Below, one piece after another: positions 18,901 to 26,246 of a DNA stretch of 39,210 nt (position 1 is the first letter of the stretch; each line of letters opens with the position of its first letter). The notes under the pieces are model-generated. The model searched no databases and was not told the origin of the DNA. It was given only the letters and a program-made list of their open reading frames with translations. Source of the stretch: Lachnospiraceae bacterium (lineage in GTDB: Bacteria; Bacillota; Clostridia; Lachnospirales; Lachnospiraceae); the NCBI GenBank assembly GCA_015057435.1, contig SVEJ01000030.1:1-39210 (forward strand), in the 5' to 3' direction. Both the position numbers and the translations under genes were made by a program.

Positions 18901-19501
18901 TATCCTCAGATGCTGCTTTCGCTTCATATATCTTGTTAATATACGTATCTACATCTTTGTTGGTTATTCCATCAAACAAATTATAATCTATAAATCCGGG
19001 TTTCGTAATCTGCCATTTTACATATTCAAGATAATTCTCAGGAAACTTCTCTTTCAATTGATTCATGGAATCAAGATAACCAAAACGTTTATCTACAAGC
19101 TGCCAAATATGTTGCGGCATATTGGAATGTGACATAAAATACACCAGTAATTTTTCTCCTGCTTCTAATTCAGTATCAAGATTTTCACAAACTTCATCCT
19201 TCAATAAAACCTGCCACTTTTTTTCGTCAATTCGAAGTGCAACATCTTCATAGATACGATCCACTTTATCTATCCATAAATCCACGTCATTTTTCCTAGT
19301 TTGAAACAGTTCTTCCTGTTCTCCAACCGAAGGATTATCAATCTGATTTGCAAAGGCGATTGCGTCTTCATACGCTTGACGCAATTCCATAAAGCCTTCC
19401 TGATCATCTTCAGGATTCACAAAACGGAGCTTATCTCTATACGCATTTTTAATCTGTTCTTCATCTTTCGTTTCTTCAATACCCAATATTTTCCAAATCA
19501 T
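15980..19501 (-). CDS. Giant J-like domain protein with TPR array
   Basis: 1173 residues, soluble. Residues about 1-50 match a J domain (IWKILGIEETKDEEQIKNAYRDKL, then ELRQAYEDAI), but the HPD triad that stimulates Hsp70 ATPase is replaced by NPE (29-31). Most of the rest, clearest from about 255 to 1165, is helical tetratricopeptide repeats, e.g. AYYAYNNLGCALLKLRRLEE, followed by Cys-rich CHLCVTCEYQDC near 1115-1126. TPR arrays bind proteins or peptides, so it probably acts as a scaffold. The neighbouring hscC encodes its likely chaperone partner. AAAGGAG lies 7 bases before the start. The purE terminator ends only about 8 bases upstream of this site, leaving no room for an ordinary promoter between them. 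Function beyond this is unknown. Confidence 0.85.
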   Translation of the reverse strand: MIWKILGIEETKDEEQIKNAYRDKLRFVNPEDDQEGFMELRQAYEDAIAFANQIDNPSVGEQEELFQTRKNDVDLWIDKVDRIYEDVALRIDEKKWQVLLKDEVCENLDTELEAGEKLLVYFMSHSNMPQHIWQLVDKRFGYLDSMNQLKEKFPENYLEYVKWQITKPGFIDYNLFDGITNKDVDTYINKIYEAKAASEDKDLQHLQQVIKELKRFDVSHPFAQVEEARCLMIEAEGFDDNAMNNQALDVDTDDKRSMLLADALSIMEELDFEYGENPYIERIYADTLIANKKIDRARSVYEELIERDASNYMAILGVAKCTFLEGNAEDAKEQIEDVLEDRVQDVDALNLLDTVNEVLVEKYEEQIQKEEDPELYYKLGWCYYQQKRFEDGIHLLDGLAEYDEYDYVNLRCRLYLANDNYKLAKPLVEKWLKMIEESVDDGSKEMTKRKNRLSLAHFSLGICAWEESFKNANEEDKDAIGKEVVHYFHTAIEEENNFMVKLSYMEQLARFYIDAKRFEDCILQCNEILEKDRGFFPAYVHRQKAHHELRNAKEVIDDYFACIELYPAYAPPYVFAAEVFYAFDQYDDIEQVLESAKEAGIESDALELYRIRCIHYKDFSKENTEKALKMLVELREKVNAAKPEETDIDDLVEIEREYAILHWDLDNTNMTLSIIDECLKKNPDSTTMLHLKADVLVRERQHKESVEVCKRLVELEPDNLHTKTKLGNCYERIDDTEQAIACYESILQINPEFVPAIRRMMYMYSYLSNDNNDLLLCKKAIDYATKYIELTGSSDGYLERGNLYIDLYRLDEAVADCKKAIELDEEAYYAYNNLGCALLKLRRLEEAILPLEKAIALDPDKDHLPYLNLAECYSLTGEYDKAVQMYREVMRLRPRATHLNRKIADVYKKAKRYADAIDIYKCMLAEVKEEKKKKNLSEKISSGVKGLLTEEDKKEQKLYCEIAEVYHQQGNIEKAKEYYAKVEPGRFLAKRVCAKAISDAAEFYRDNGDLDKADELLQLYQAHSCLDEVDTQDYEHLDFVRATVKFEKGDCQSARKYADRFLEAFLKRQGGEEAILGDERYCRMLVYVLVVMHICAGRVEKAKDYVNRMKPCHLCVTCEYQDCYEYYFALGLIAELEGDIDEAIEQYKRALLYKSTCYNATRHLEKLLETRNI

Positions 19502-19519
19502 AACATTTCTCCTTTAATG

Positions 19520-19553
19520 AAAAAAGCAAGAATATACCGATGGACATTCTCGC
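19520..19553 (-). terminator. Terminator hairpin between purE and the J-like/TPR gene
   Basis: Minus-strand stem GCGAGAAT/ATTCTTGC (one mismatch) with a 12-base loop, flanked by an A run and followed by TTTTTT. It lies within 20 bases of the purE stop and immediately before the AAAGGAG of the next gene, so it may act as an attenuator for read-through. Confidence 0.7.
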
Positions 19554-19567
19554 TTTTTTCGCTGCTA

Positions 19568-20056
19568 TCATGCAAACTTTGCAATTACCTCTTCATTGGC
19601 CTTCATGGCTGCTTCTTCCATTTCTTTTCTTTCAGCCCATAATTGTTCTTTCACTGCTTCATACTTACCTGCCATAATCTGAAGCGCAAGATACGCTGCA
19701 TTCTTACTTCCGTTAATTGCAACCGTTGCTACCGGAATTCCCGGTGGCATCTGTACAATTGATAGCAATGCATCCATTCCGTCTAAGTTAGAACCGGCAA
19801 TCGGCACACCGATTACAGGAATTACAGTCTGTGACGCTACAACACCCGGTAATGCTGCTGCCATTCCCGCTGCCGCAATAATCGCTTCTGTTCCATTTTG
19901 ATTACACTCATCAATAAATGCAGACAAACCTTCATGCGCTCTATGCGCTGACAAACATCTTACATTCACTTCCACACCATATTTTTTTAATACATCTACT
20001 GCCGGCTCAACCTTAGGCAAATCACTTGTTGAACCCATAACAATTGCAACTTTCAT
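19568..20056 (-). CDS. purE: PurE, 5-(carboxyamino)imidazole ribonucleotide mutase family
   Basis: 162-residue enzyme making CAIR in purine synthesis. The GSTSDLP motif near the N-terminus, SAHRAHEG with the catalytic His region, and SIVQMPPGIPVATVAI are visible. The usual AHLPG loop reads AALPG, i.e. His to Ala. No purK lies in the window. Whether the enzyme uses N5-CAIR (class I) or AIR plus CO2 cannot be settled from sequence alone; overall pattern is closer to class I. A GTG/ATG farther upstream is possible, but AAAGGA lies about 8 bases before the ATG at 20056. It stands alone between an EAL gene and a terminator, 7 kb from purMND. Confidence 0.94.
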   Translation of the reverse strand: MKVAIVMGSTSDLPKVEPAVDVLKKYGVEVNVRCLSAHRAHEGLSAFIDECNQNGTEAIIAAAGMAAALPGVVASQTVIPVIGVPIAGSNLDGMDALLSIVQMPPGIPVATVAINGSKNAAYLALQIMAGKYEAVKEQLWAERKEMEEAAMKANEEVIAKFA

Positions 20057-20089
20057 ATTATTATTCCTTTCACGCATTTTTCTATTATC

Positions 20090-20118
20090 TATATATCATA
20101 ATTTCATTACAGATACAA
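20090..20118 (-). promoter_or_regulatory. Candidate purE promoter
   Basis: TTGTAT-N17-TATATA on the minus strand, 4 of 6 in each box, about 35 to 60 bases before purE. Other overlapping hexamers are possible in this AT-rich 86-base gap. No riboswitch fold or clear operator was recognised. Confidence 0.4.
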
Positions 20119-20142
20119 TTCTTTTCTCTGCAACTTTCAAAA

Positions 20143-22155
20143 TCAAGATGTCGTTTCTTTGTATTTCTCCTCAAATTCTTCAATCGGCATAGGTTTCGCG
20201 AAATAGTATCCCTGAATCAGATCACACTCCTGCTGTGCCAGAAAATCCACTTGTTCTCTATTCTCGATTCCCTCCGCCACAATCTTCATTTGTAGCTTTT
20301 TCGCAAGGTCAATCACTTCTGAAACAATCAGCATACCTCTTTCTACCGAACCCGCACCCCTAAAGAAATCCGCATCAATCTTAAGGACATCAATATGTAA
20401 CTCTTTCAGTGAATTCAGTGAGGAATATCCTGCACCAAAATCATCCATCGATACAACAAATCCTTGTTCTCTCAATTGATTAACCGTGTTAAGTAACACT
20501 TGTTTATCATCAAAAAATGCACTCTCGGTCAATTCTAATTCTATAACATGATGCGGCACCTGATATTTGTCTATAATTGCACATATATGTTCTGCCAAAT
20601 CTTCTCTTGTAAAATGTGCGCGCGAAACATTAACAGATACCGGAACCAAAGACTGACCGTCTTTCATCCATTTTGCCTGCTGTTTCGCAACTTCTTCTAA
20701 CATATAATCATCCAATTGTAAGATAAAGCCATTGCGTTCAAATATTGGTATGAATCGATTAGGCGGTATTAAGCCCTCACTCGGATGCACCCACCTTACC
20801 AAAGCTTCAGCACCGGCAATCTTCTCTTCCCTTGCGCTGTATTTTGGTTGTAAATATACCTTAAACTCCTTGTTTTTCAAGGCGCGCTCCATCTCATCTT
20901 CCACCTTATGTTCCCACAGCTGCTGTTTCTTCATTTCGATATCAAAAAATGCAATTCGTGGCTCTGCATCTTCTAAAAGCATTGCCGTAGCTGACATTGC
21001 ACTATTATACATTTCTTCAACGTCTTTAGCACCCTTTTCAACCATGCATATTCCAACACTAAAATACAATTTGATATTCGGTGTAATTCCGTTTAATGCT
21101 TGCTTAATTGTTTCAATTCGAGAAGTTATGTCCAATTCATCTTCATATTGCAAAAGCAATGCAAAATCAGCCTGTTCATAATGTGCCATCACTTCTTTTG
21201 ATCTGATCTGTTTTTTCAAAATACGATAAAAACGTTCTAAAAGCTCTTCGCCTTCTTTTACACCAAAGCAAGTACAAAAGCTTCTGTATTTCTCCATTCT
21301 CAAATGTACGATTGCATACTTTCTCTTGTTATTCCTATTTCTTTTTAAATATCTCTCGCTTTTCCTGATAAATGAAAGCCAATTCTCGCCGCCTGTAACA
21401 AGGTCTGTATACAATACTTTCGTCACCTTACTTTGACTTGCAATCATACTAAGTACGGTACAGATATAATAAATGATGAAGATTGCAAGCAACATAGCAA
21501 ACAATACAAAAACCAACATCAAATAAACTATATCGTAAGAATAAACCACAATATGATTTAACACATATACTTCCAAACCATCTACCGGAAATACATACCA
21601 TAGTTTCAAAGAGGCCAATGGTTGATATATTCCGTCATCATCTTTTACTAATTGGACAATTACGTTTTTCAAATTATTCTTTTTCAAAAAATCTTTACTA
21701 ACAGCATAGGTATCCCCATCTTTAACAATCACATTCTGTGGGTCTTCCTCGATTATTATATCATAATCTGTATACCCCCGTCCTTCATGAAACAACTCCA
21801 TATAGGATATTCTGGCATTCTGATCCGGGTATCTTCCGTCACTAGACCATACTTTTTTACCATTACGACCAATACTGACAGCATCTATTCCCTCATTCAA
21901 AACAATATCTGTCATTATCCCCTCATAGGAGTGGTCTAAGTTTTCGATATTGGGCTCCACATACCTTTTCACAATCTGGCCGGATGTGTCATAACTCGTA
22001 GTAAGCTTATCATCAACCACTTCCACTGCACTAGACGCTAACACAATTAACATACATACAAAAAATACAAGTACGATCAAAAAAAGTCCGAAAATGGATG
22101 GCCAGATTCTATGTCTCTTTAATTTCTTAATTCTCTTATCTTTGGCTTTACTCAT
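20143..22155 (-). CDS. Membrane GGDEF-EAL protein, probable c-di-GMP phosphodiesterase
   Basis: 670 residues. Basic N-terminus, membrane segment (about 17-41), extracytoplasmic sensor (about 42-205), second membrane segment (about 212-238), GGDEF-like domain (about 250-400) and EAL domain (about 410-660). The GGDEF signature is lost (YEQADFALLL where RxGGDEF is expected). The EAL domain retains EALVRW, VNVSRAH, ELELTES, DDFGAGYSS, LKID and VAEGIEN with QGYYF, so c-di-GMP hydrolysis is likely. GGGGGA lies 6 bases before the start. It begins 15 bases after the diguanylate cyclase gene, so enzymes making and breaking c-di-GMP appear to share one transcript. The sensed signal is unknown. Confidence 0.92.
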   Translation of the reverse strand: MSKAKDKRIKKLKRHRIWPSIFGLFLIVLVFFVCMLIVLASSAVEVVDDKLTTSYDTSGQIVKRYVEPNIENLDHSYEGIMTDIVLNEGIDAVSIGRNGKKVWSSDGRYPDQNARISYMELFHEGRGYTDYDIIIEEDPQNVIVKDGDTYAVSKDFLKKNNLKNVIVQLVKDDDGIYQPLASLKLWYVFPVDGLEVYVLNHIVVYSYDIVYLMLVFVLFAMLLAIFIIYYICTVLSMIASQSKVTKVLYTDLVTGGENWLSFIRKSERYLKRNRNNKRKYAIVHLRMEKYRSFCTCFGVKEGEELLERFYRILKKQIRSKEVMAHYEQADFALLLQYEDELDITSRIETIKQALNGITPNIKLYFSVGICMVEKGAKDVEEMYNSAMSATAMLLEDAEPRIAFFDIEMKKQQLWEHKVEDEMERALKNKEFKVYLQPKYSAREEKIAGAEALVRWVHPSEGLIPPNRFIPIFERNGFILQLDDYMLEEVAKQQAKWMKDGQSLVPVSVNVSRAHFTREDLAEHICAIIDKYQVPHHVIELELTESAFFDDKQVLLNTVNQLREQGFVVSMDDFGAGYSSLNSLKELHIDVLKIDADFFRGAGSVERGMLIVSEVIDLAKKLQMKIVAEGIENREQVDFLAQQECDLIQGYYFAKPMPIEEFEEKYKETTS

Positions 22156-22170
22156 GTAAGATCCCCCATC

Positions 22171-23247
22171 TTATTCTTCATAAGCAACTACTTTGTTTCT
22201 TCCGCCCGTCTTCGCACGGTATAACGCCTTGTCCGCACGTTCTACTGCAGAATGGTAACTACCTCCCTGATAAGCAGCGACACCTATCGATGCCGTAATC
22301 GGACATAAACCATTCTCACTTGCTTCAATATTGACACGAATCTTCTCTGCTACTTCAATACCCATCGCCACATCGCAACCGGCAAGAATAATCACAAATT
22401 CTTCGCCACCCCATCTAATAATGTAATCTGAGGAACGCACCGACTTTTTAATCACATCCACCGTATGTTTCAAAACAACATCTCCGCCTTCATGTCCAAA
22501 CCGGTCGTTCACTGTTTTGAAGAAATCCAAATCAACAATCAGCAATGTTATCGGAATATTATCTCCAATCATCAATTCTTCCGTATCCGAATTACTAATT
22601 CTCTTTAATTGATTTCTGTTATACACACCTGTAAGCTGGTCATAAACAACCAGATTTTGCAGACGCTCATTAACAAGGTAATGTTCCAGATAAACATTCT
22701 CCATAAAGTAATGCATAATGCAAACACCGATAATACAAGGAAGATTAAACATAATCATCATTGTGACGTTGTCATATCGAATAAAAATATTGGCAATCAA
22801 AATATCAACAATCAATCCCATATGTGCAACAATCGCATACTTATACGGCGCACAAAATCCTGCACAGACAAATATGGTATTCATTACCATCATGCCTTCT
22901 CCTGCATATTCTCTATCCGGTAGTATATACGTAGCCCAATCTGTACACCATATAATAATGTGAACCATGAGATACGCTGCAATAACCATCGTTTTATAAT
23001 AATGTTGTTTCTTAGATAAATAAATGTATAGTAACAACGGAAGCAAAACAATTACCCTTGATAAAACTGTTTCTGACGCAAATCGTCCATAGATACCGCA
23101 ATCCGTCAGAAAGAATGTAATATACGCAATTGTTGCAATAATAATCAATCCTCTTGTAAAATTCTTATAATAGTCATACTTCGACTGATAAAACTCTGCA
23201 CGTTGCTCCTTTGATAAATGTTTGGCTCTTGTAATCTTTTGCTCCAT
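22171..23247 (-). CDS. Membrane diguanylate cyclase (GGDEF)
   Basis: 358 residues. Six or so predicted membrane segments (between about 31 and 182) precede a C-terminal GGDEF domain (about 196-355). The active-site motif is intact as GGEEF (280-284), and the inhibitory I-site RxxD is present (R271-D274), so it should make c-di-GMP with product feedback. A longer reading starts 17 codons upstream, but GGGGGAG lies about 5 bases before the ATG at 23247, and a promoter with extended -10 is only about 32 bases away. It is followed by the EAL gene 15 bases downstream, giving a synthesis/degradation pair. Confidence 0.93.
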   Translation of the reverse strand: MEQKITRAKHLSKEQRAEFYQSKYDYYKNFTRGLIIIATIAYITFFLTDCGIYGRFASETVLSRVIVLLPLLLYIYLSKKQHYYKTMVIAAYLMVHIIIWCTDWATYILPDREYAGEGMMVMNTIFVCAGFCAPYKYAIVAHMGLIVDILIANIFIRYDNVTMMIMFNLPCIIGVCIMHYFMENVYLEHYLVNERLQNLVVYDQLTGVYNRNQLKRISNSDTEELMIGDNIPITLLIVDLDFFKTVNDRFGHEGGDVVLKHTVDVIKKSVRSSDYIIRWGGEEFVIILAGCDVAMGIEVAEKIRVNIEASENGLCPITASIGVAAYQGGSYHSAVERADKALYRAKTGGRNKVVAYEE

Positions 23248-23278
23248 CCCGGCTCCCCCAATAAGATATTTGTCTATT

Positions 23279-23307
23279 ATTATACCAAATTCCTCCATTC
23301 ATCACAA
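23279..23307 (-). promoter_or_regulatory. Promoter of the diguanylate cyclase/EAL operon
   Basis: TTGTGA-N17-TATAAT on the minus strand with a perfect, TG-extended -10 box. The transcription start is expected near 23272, giving a leader of about 25 bases. This excludes the longer upstream start of the cyclase. Confidence 0.72.
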
Positions 23308-23344
23308 TACAATAAATCCCCACATTCTTACGAATGCGAGGATT
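23306..23344 (-). terminator. Weak terminator after the 347-residue lipoprotein gene
   Basis: 13-position stem with two mismatches and a 4-base loop (23332-23344 with 23315-23327), then TTTATTGTATTGT on the minus strand. It ends where the next promoter begins. Confidence 0.55.
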
Positions 23345-23381
23345 CTCTCATAACATATTATATCTTACCTAATCTAAAAAA

Positions 23382-24425
23382 TTATTTTTCTTCTTCCTGC
23401 CAATACTCTCGGAGATTAATTCCTGTTGTATCCTTGATAAATGGTGTTTCAAAATGATTATAAAAATAAGCATCCATCGGCATTTCCATACCATTCTTTA
23501 AGTAGTAATAGCCCTCCTTGCCATCGTCGTACTCCCATCCTACAAAATCATAAGATATTTCATAAGTGGCACCATCAACGCCCACAAAGGAATAATGGTT
23601 TTTATCACCTTCAACTGAATATCCTTCTCTAACTAAAACTTCATATAGCGTCGAAAAGCTCACACCATACGAAAATCGGCTGGCTACCAGATCGTCATAA
23701 TACTCATATGGACCATCCTCCGATTCCGCCACGCCAAGACGATACTTACTACCTGTAACCGCTTCTTCGATTTCTTCTTCTGTAAACTCTTCCAAACAGT
23801 TTTCCAGCCCAAAATCTAACGCAGTTAAAAGGAAGTTCTCTTCTGCTTCTTCATATTTATCTTTGGTAAACTCCGTTGCCGTATCTCGATAATCCCCTGA
23901 ATCCATTTCATAACCTTCTACCGCATCACGGAACGGAATATCCATCATGAAATGAACACTGACTTTCACTTCGTTATCCATGTATTCATCCAGGAATGTA
24001 TTCATTTCCTCAAACAAAGCTTGCAATTCCTGTCTGCTACCGTAACTTCCTTTAACTTTAGCATGGCACAGTGCATACTTCGATTCCGTTTCCAAAGAAA
24101 GTCCCTTTGAATCGTATTGTGCAAAAGCCTGTGCTAACCGGACATCCTCGTAATCGCTGGTTAAATTATTACCGGGAAATAAAGAATCCGCTCGGAAATC
24201 ATCCAAAACACGGAACTTCATATTATGCTTTTTATCAGTCACAGTCCATATATAATCCGTCCTGTCATCTTCATCCTGAATTGCCTCCGGTTCACCTTCT
24301 ATTGAAACCGACTTTAATCCGTATTCTGTTTTCAGATATTCCTTAATATCTTTCTTATCATAGTCTTTTCGACAACCACACAAGAACATACTGCAAAACA
24401 GTAAAATAAATAGTAATTTTTTCAT
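23382..24425 (-). CDS. Lipoprotein of unknown function
   Basis: 347 residues. Lipobox LCGC places the acylated Cys at 18 after a short hydrophobic signal (MKKLLFILLFCSMFLCGC). The mature part is highly acidic and has no recognised domain. It contains a possible repeat of a small alpha/beta unit (YGLKSVSIEGEPEA early, a YDDLVASRFSYGVSFSTLYEVLVREGY stretch later). It ends with ETPFIKDTTGINLREYWQ. GGGAGG lies 5 bases before the start. It is transcribed alone, divergent from the CoA-transferase, with a weak terminator after it. A cell-surface role is implied only by the lipobox. Confidence 0.8.
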   Translation of the reverse strand: MKKLLFILLFCSMFLCGCRKDYDKKDIKEYLKTEYGLKSVSIEGEPEAIQDEDDRTDYIWTVTDKKHNMKFRVLDDFRADSLFPGNNLTSDYEDVRLAQAFAQYDSKGLSLETESKYALCHAKVKGSYGSRQELQALFEEMNTFLDEYMDNEVKVSVHFMMDIPFRDAVEGYEMDSGDYRDTATEFTKDKYEEAEENFLLTALDFGLENCLEEFTEEEIEEAVTGSKYRLGVAESEDGPYEYYDDLVASRFSYGVSFSTLYEVLVREGYSVEGDKNHYSFVGVDGATYEISYDFVGWEYDDGKEGYYYLKNGMEMPMDAYFYNHFETPFIKDTTGINLREYWQEEEK

Positions 24426-24468
24426 GTTGTCCTCCCTAAACTAATTCTATCAAACTAAAATGTTTCTA

Positions 24469-24496
24469 TGTATAATCTTCTAACTTGCATTAACAA
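24469..24496 (-). promoter_or_regulatory. Candidate promoter of the 347-residue lipoprotein
   Basis: TTGTTA-N16-TATACA on the minus strand, about 45 to 70 bases before the start. The boxes are only 4 of 6 and alternatives exist in this AT-rich divergent region. Confidence 0.35.
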
Positions 24497-24540
24497 TACT
24501 ACATAAGTATATCAAATAATAATCAAATTGCATCTAACAT

Positions 24541-24614
24541 TTGACAAAATATACTCCGGAACAATGTATTTTCAATGAAATTTTATTGCCAAAAAATGTG
24601 TAAAATGGTATGGT
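24541..24614 (+). promoter_or_regulatory. Candidate promoters of the CoA-transferase
   Basis: Two possibilities: TTGACA-N18-TGTATT (24541-24570) with a perfect -35 box, and TTGCCA-N17-TATGGT (24586-24614). The second gives a leader of about 35 bases. Which one is used cannot be decided from sequence. Confidence 0.45.
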
Positions 24615-24655
24615 GTATCTATTGCAATTATACACAAAGAAAAGAGGCAAACACA

Positions 24656-26185
24656 ATGTACAAAATTATGACTTCTGATGAAGCAATTGATATCATAAAA
24701 GACGGCGACGTCATTTGCTTGAATTCCTTTTTAGGAATTGAGAATCCCACTGAATTGCACGAGGCAATTTATCGAAAATATAAAGCTACGAATTCTCCGA
24801 AGCACTTGACCATGGTTTCTAGTGCCGGATTCGGTGTGTGGGATGAAAATAAAAATGCAGAACAGTACATAAAGGAAGGTGCTGTAGATAAGATTATCTG
24901 CGGACATTTTGGGGCTATGTTTAGCACAAAAAGACTTGTACTTGAAGATAAGTTTGAAGCATATAATCTTCCGCTCGGCTGTATTTCCCATGCAATTCGC
25001 GCACAAGCCGGTGGTATACCGGGTGCTCTATCTAAGGTTGGTCTTGACATTTTCGTAGACCCATTGGTGGACGGACCGGGAATTAACAACATTTCCAAGG
25101 ATGATTCTTTGGTTACGCATGTAGAAGTTGATGGTGAAGAATTCTTATACTACAAGCTTCCGAAATTCAATGTTGCATTAATCAAAGGAACAACTGCAGA
25201 CCGTAAAGGCAACATTTCCTTCGATGACATGTATATGTCCGGTGATGCACTATCTATCTGTCAGGCGACGAAAGCCAACGGTGGTAAAGTAATTGTTCAG
25301 GTGGATCGTATTGAAAGTACACCATCAAGACCTCGTAACACCATTATTCCGGGATGTCTTGTAGATGCCATTGTCAAGGTAGAACCGGAACCACGTCATG
25401 CTGCATACGAATCGTTAACCGGTAGCTTTGAAATCCCATACTCTCAGTGGCAGGATTGGAGCGACATGTTAGAAGCAAGAACCTCCACAAAAAATGTAGT
25501 AAATGTTGCGGGAAACATCATCGGCAAGCGTGCTGCTATGGAACTTCGAGAAGATGACATTGTAAACATCGGTGTAGGTATTCCTGAAACCGTTACAAAA
25601 TACGCAAGAGAAACAGGAATCTTAGATAAAGTTACTTTGACCGTTGAATCAGGTGGTGTAGGTGGTTTCCCTGCTTCCGGCAAAGTATTCGGTGCTGTTA
25701 TCGGTGCAAATTCTATGTATGATATGGCCAACCAGTTTGACTTATACAATAACGGCGGTTTGGATATCTGCTTTATGGGTGGTATCGAAGTAGACAAATA
25801 CGGTAATGTTAACGCACACCGCGGTCCGGGTGCATTTGCAGGTGTTGGCGGCTTTGCCAATATTACTGCCAAAACGAAGACTGTGGTATTCTGTCTCACA
25901 TTTAATGCGAAAGGATTAAATGTGGATGAAAAAGATGACAGGATTACAATCATCAACGAAGGTTCTATCCCAAAATTCGTAGATAAAGTAACAAGTATCA
26001 GTTTTTCTGCGAAGCGTGCCCGCGCTAACAAACAAAGAATTCTGTATGTGACAGAGCGTTGTGTGTTTGAATTGGGAGAAAAGGGACTTCGCCTCATCGA
26101 AGTATATCCGGGAGTGGATATGGAAAATGATATTTTAAAGCAAATGCCATTTAAGGTAGAAGTAGATTCACTACTGCAATATTAG
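24656..26185 (+). CDS. Acyl-CoA:acetate/propionate-type CoA-transferase (fused subunits)
   Basis: 509-residue family I CoA-transferase with both halves in one chain (about 1-270 and 280-509), like propionate CoA-transferase and YdiF. It moves CoA between short-chain acyl-CoAs and free acids. The catalytic glutamate is E331 in TVESGGVGG; other family motifs are GHFGAMF, NLPLGCISH, and MGGIEVDKYGNVN with the HRGPG turn. An in-frame reading begins 27 codons earlier, but AGAGG lies 7 bases before the ATG at 24656 and both candidate promoters would truncate the longer form. It is a single-gene unit on the opposite strand to its neighbours. The exact acyl substrates (acetate, propionate, butyrate or 3-oxoacids) cannot be read from sequence; fermentation acid exchange is the likely role. 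Confidence 0.93.
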   Translation: MYKIMTSDEAIDIIKDGDVICLNSFLGIENPTELHEAIYRKYKATNSPKHLTMVSSAGFGVWDENKNAEQYIKEGAVDKIICGHFGAMFSTKRLVLEDKFEAYNLPLGCISHAIRAQAGGIPGALSKVGLDIFVDPLVDGPGINNISKDDSLVTHVEVDGEEFLYYKLPKFNVALIKGTTADRKGNISFDDMYMSGDALSICQATKANGGKVIVQVDRIESTPSRPRNTIIPGCLVDAIVKVEPEPRHAAYESLTGSFEIPYSQWQDWSDMLEARTSTKNVVNVAGNIIGKRAAMELREDDIVNIGVGIPETVTKYARETGILDKVTLTVESGGVGGFPASGKVFGAVIGANSMYDMANQFDLYNNGGLDICFMGGIEVDKYGNVNAHRGPGAFAGVGGFANITAKTKTVVFCLTFNAKGLNVDEKDDRITIINEGSIPKFVDKVTSISFSAKRARANKQRILYVTERCVFELGEKGLRLIEVYPGVDMENDILKQMPFKVEVDSLLQY

Positions 26186-26193
26186 AAAATAAC

Positions 26194-26236
26194 AATCCCC
26201 ACATTTTACCTTGTAAGAAAGTAAAATGTGGGGATT
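26194..26236. terminator. Bidirectional terminator between convergent genes
   Basis: Perfect 16-bp stem (26194-26209 with 26221-26236) and 11-base loop between the CoA-transferase stop (plus) and the LRR protein stop (minus). T-rich tails follow on both strands. The outer stem AATCCCCACATT resembles the weaker hairpin at 23315-23344. Confidence 0.85.
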
Positions 26237-26246
26237 TATTATTATC

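Noticed and set aside
25444..26097. Minus-strand open frame of 217 codons opposite the CoA-transferase
   Set aside because: Reverse shadow of a conserved enzyme gene; no ribosome site and a Pro/Ser/Thr-rich product without domain features.
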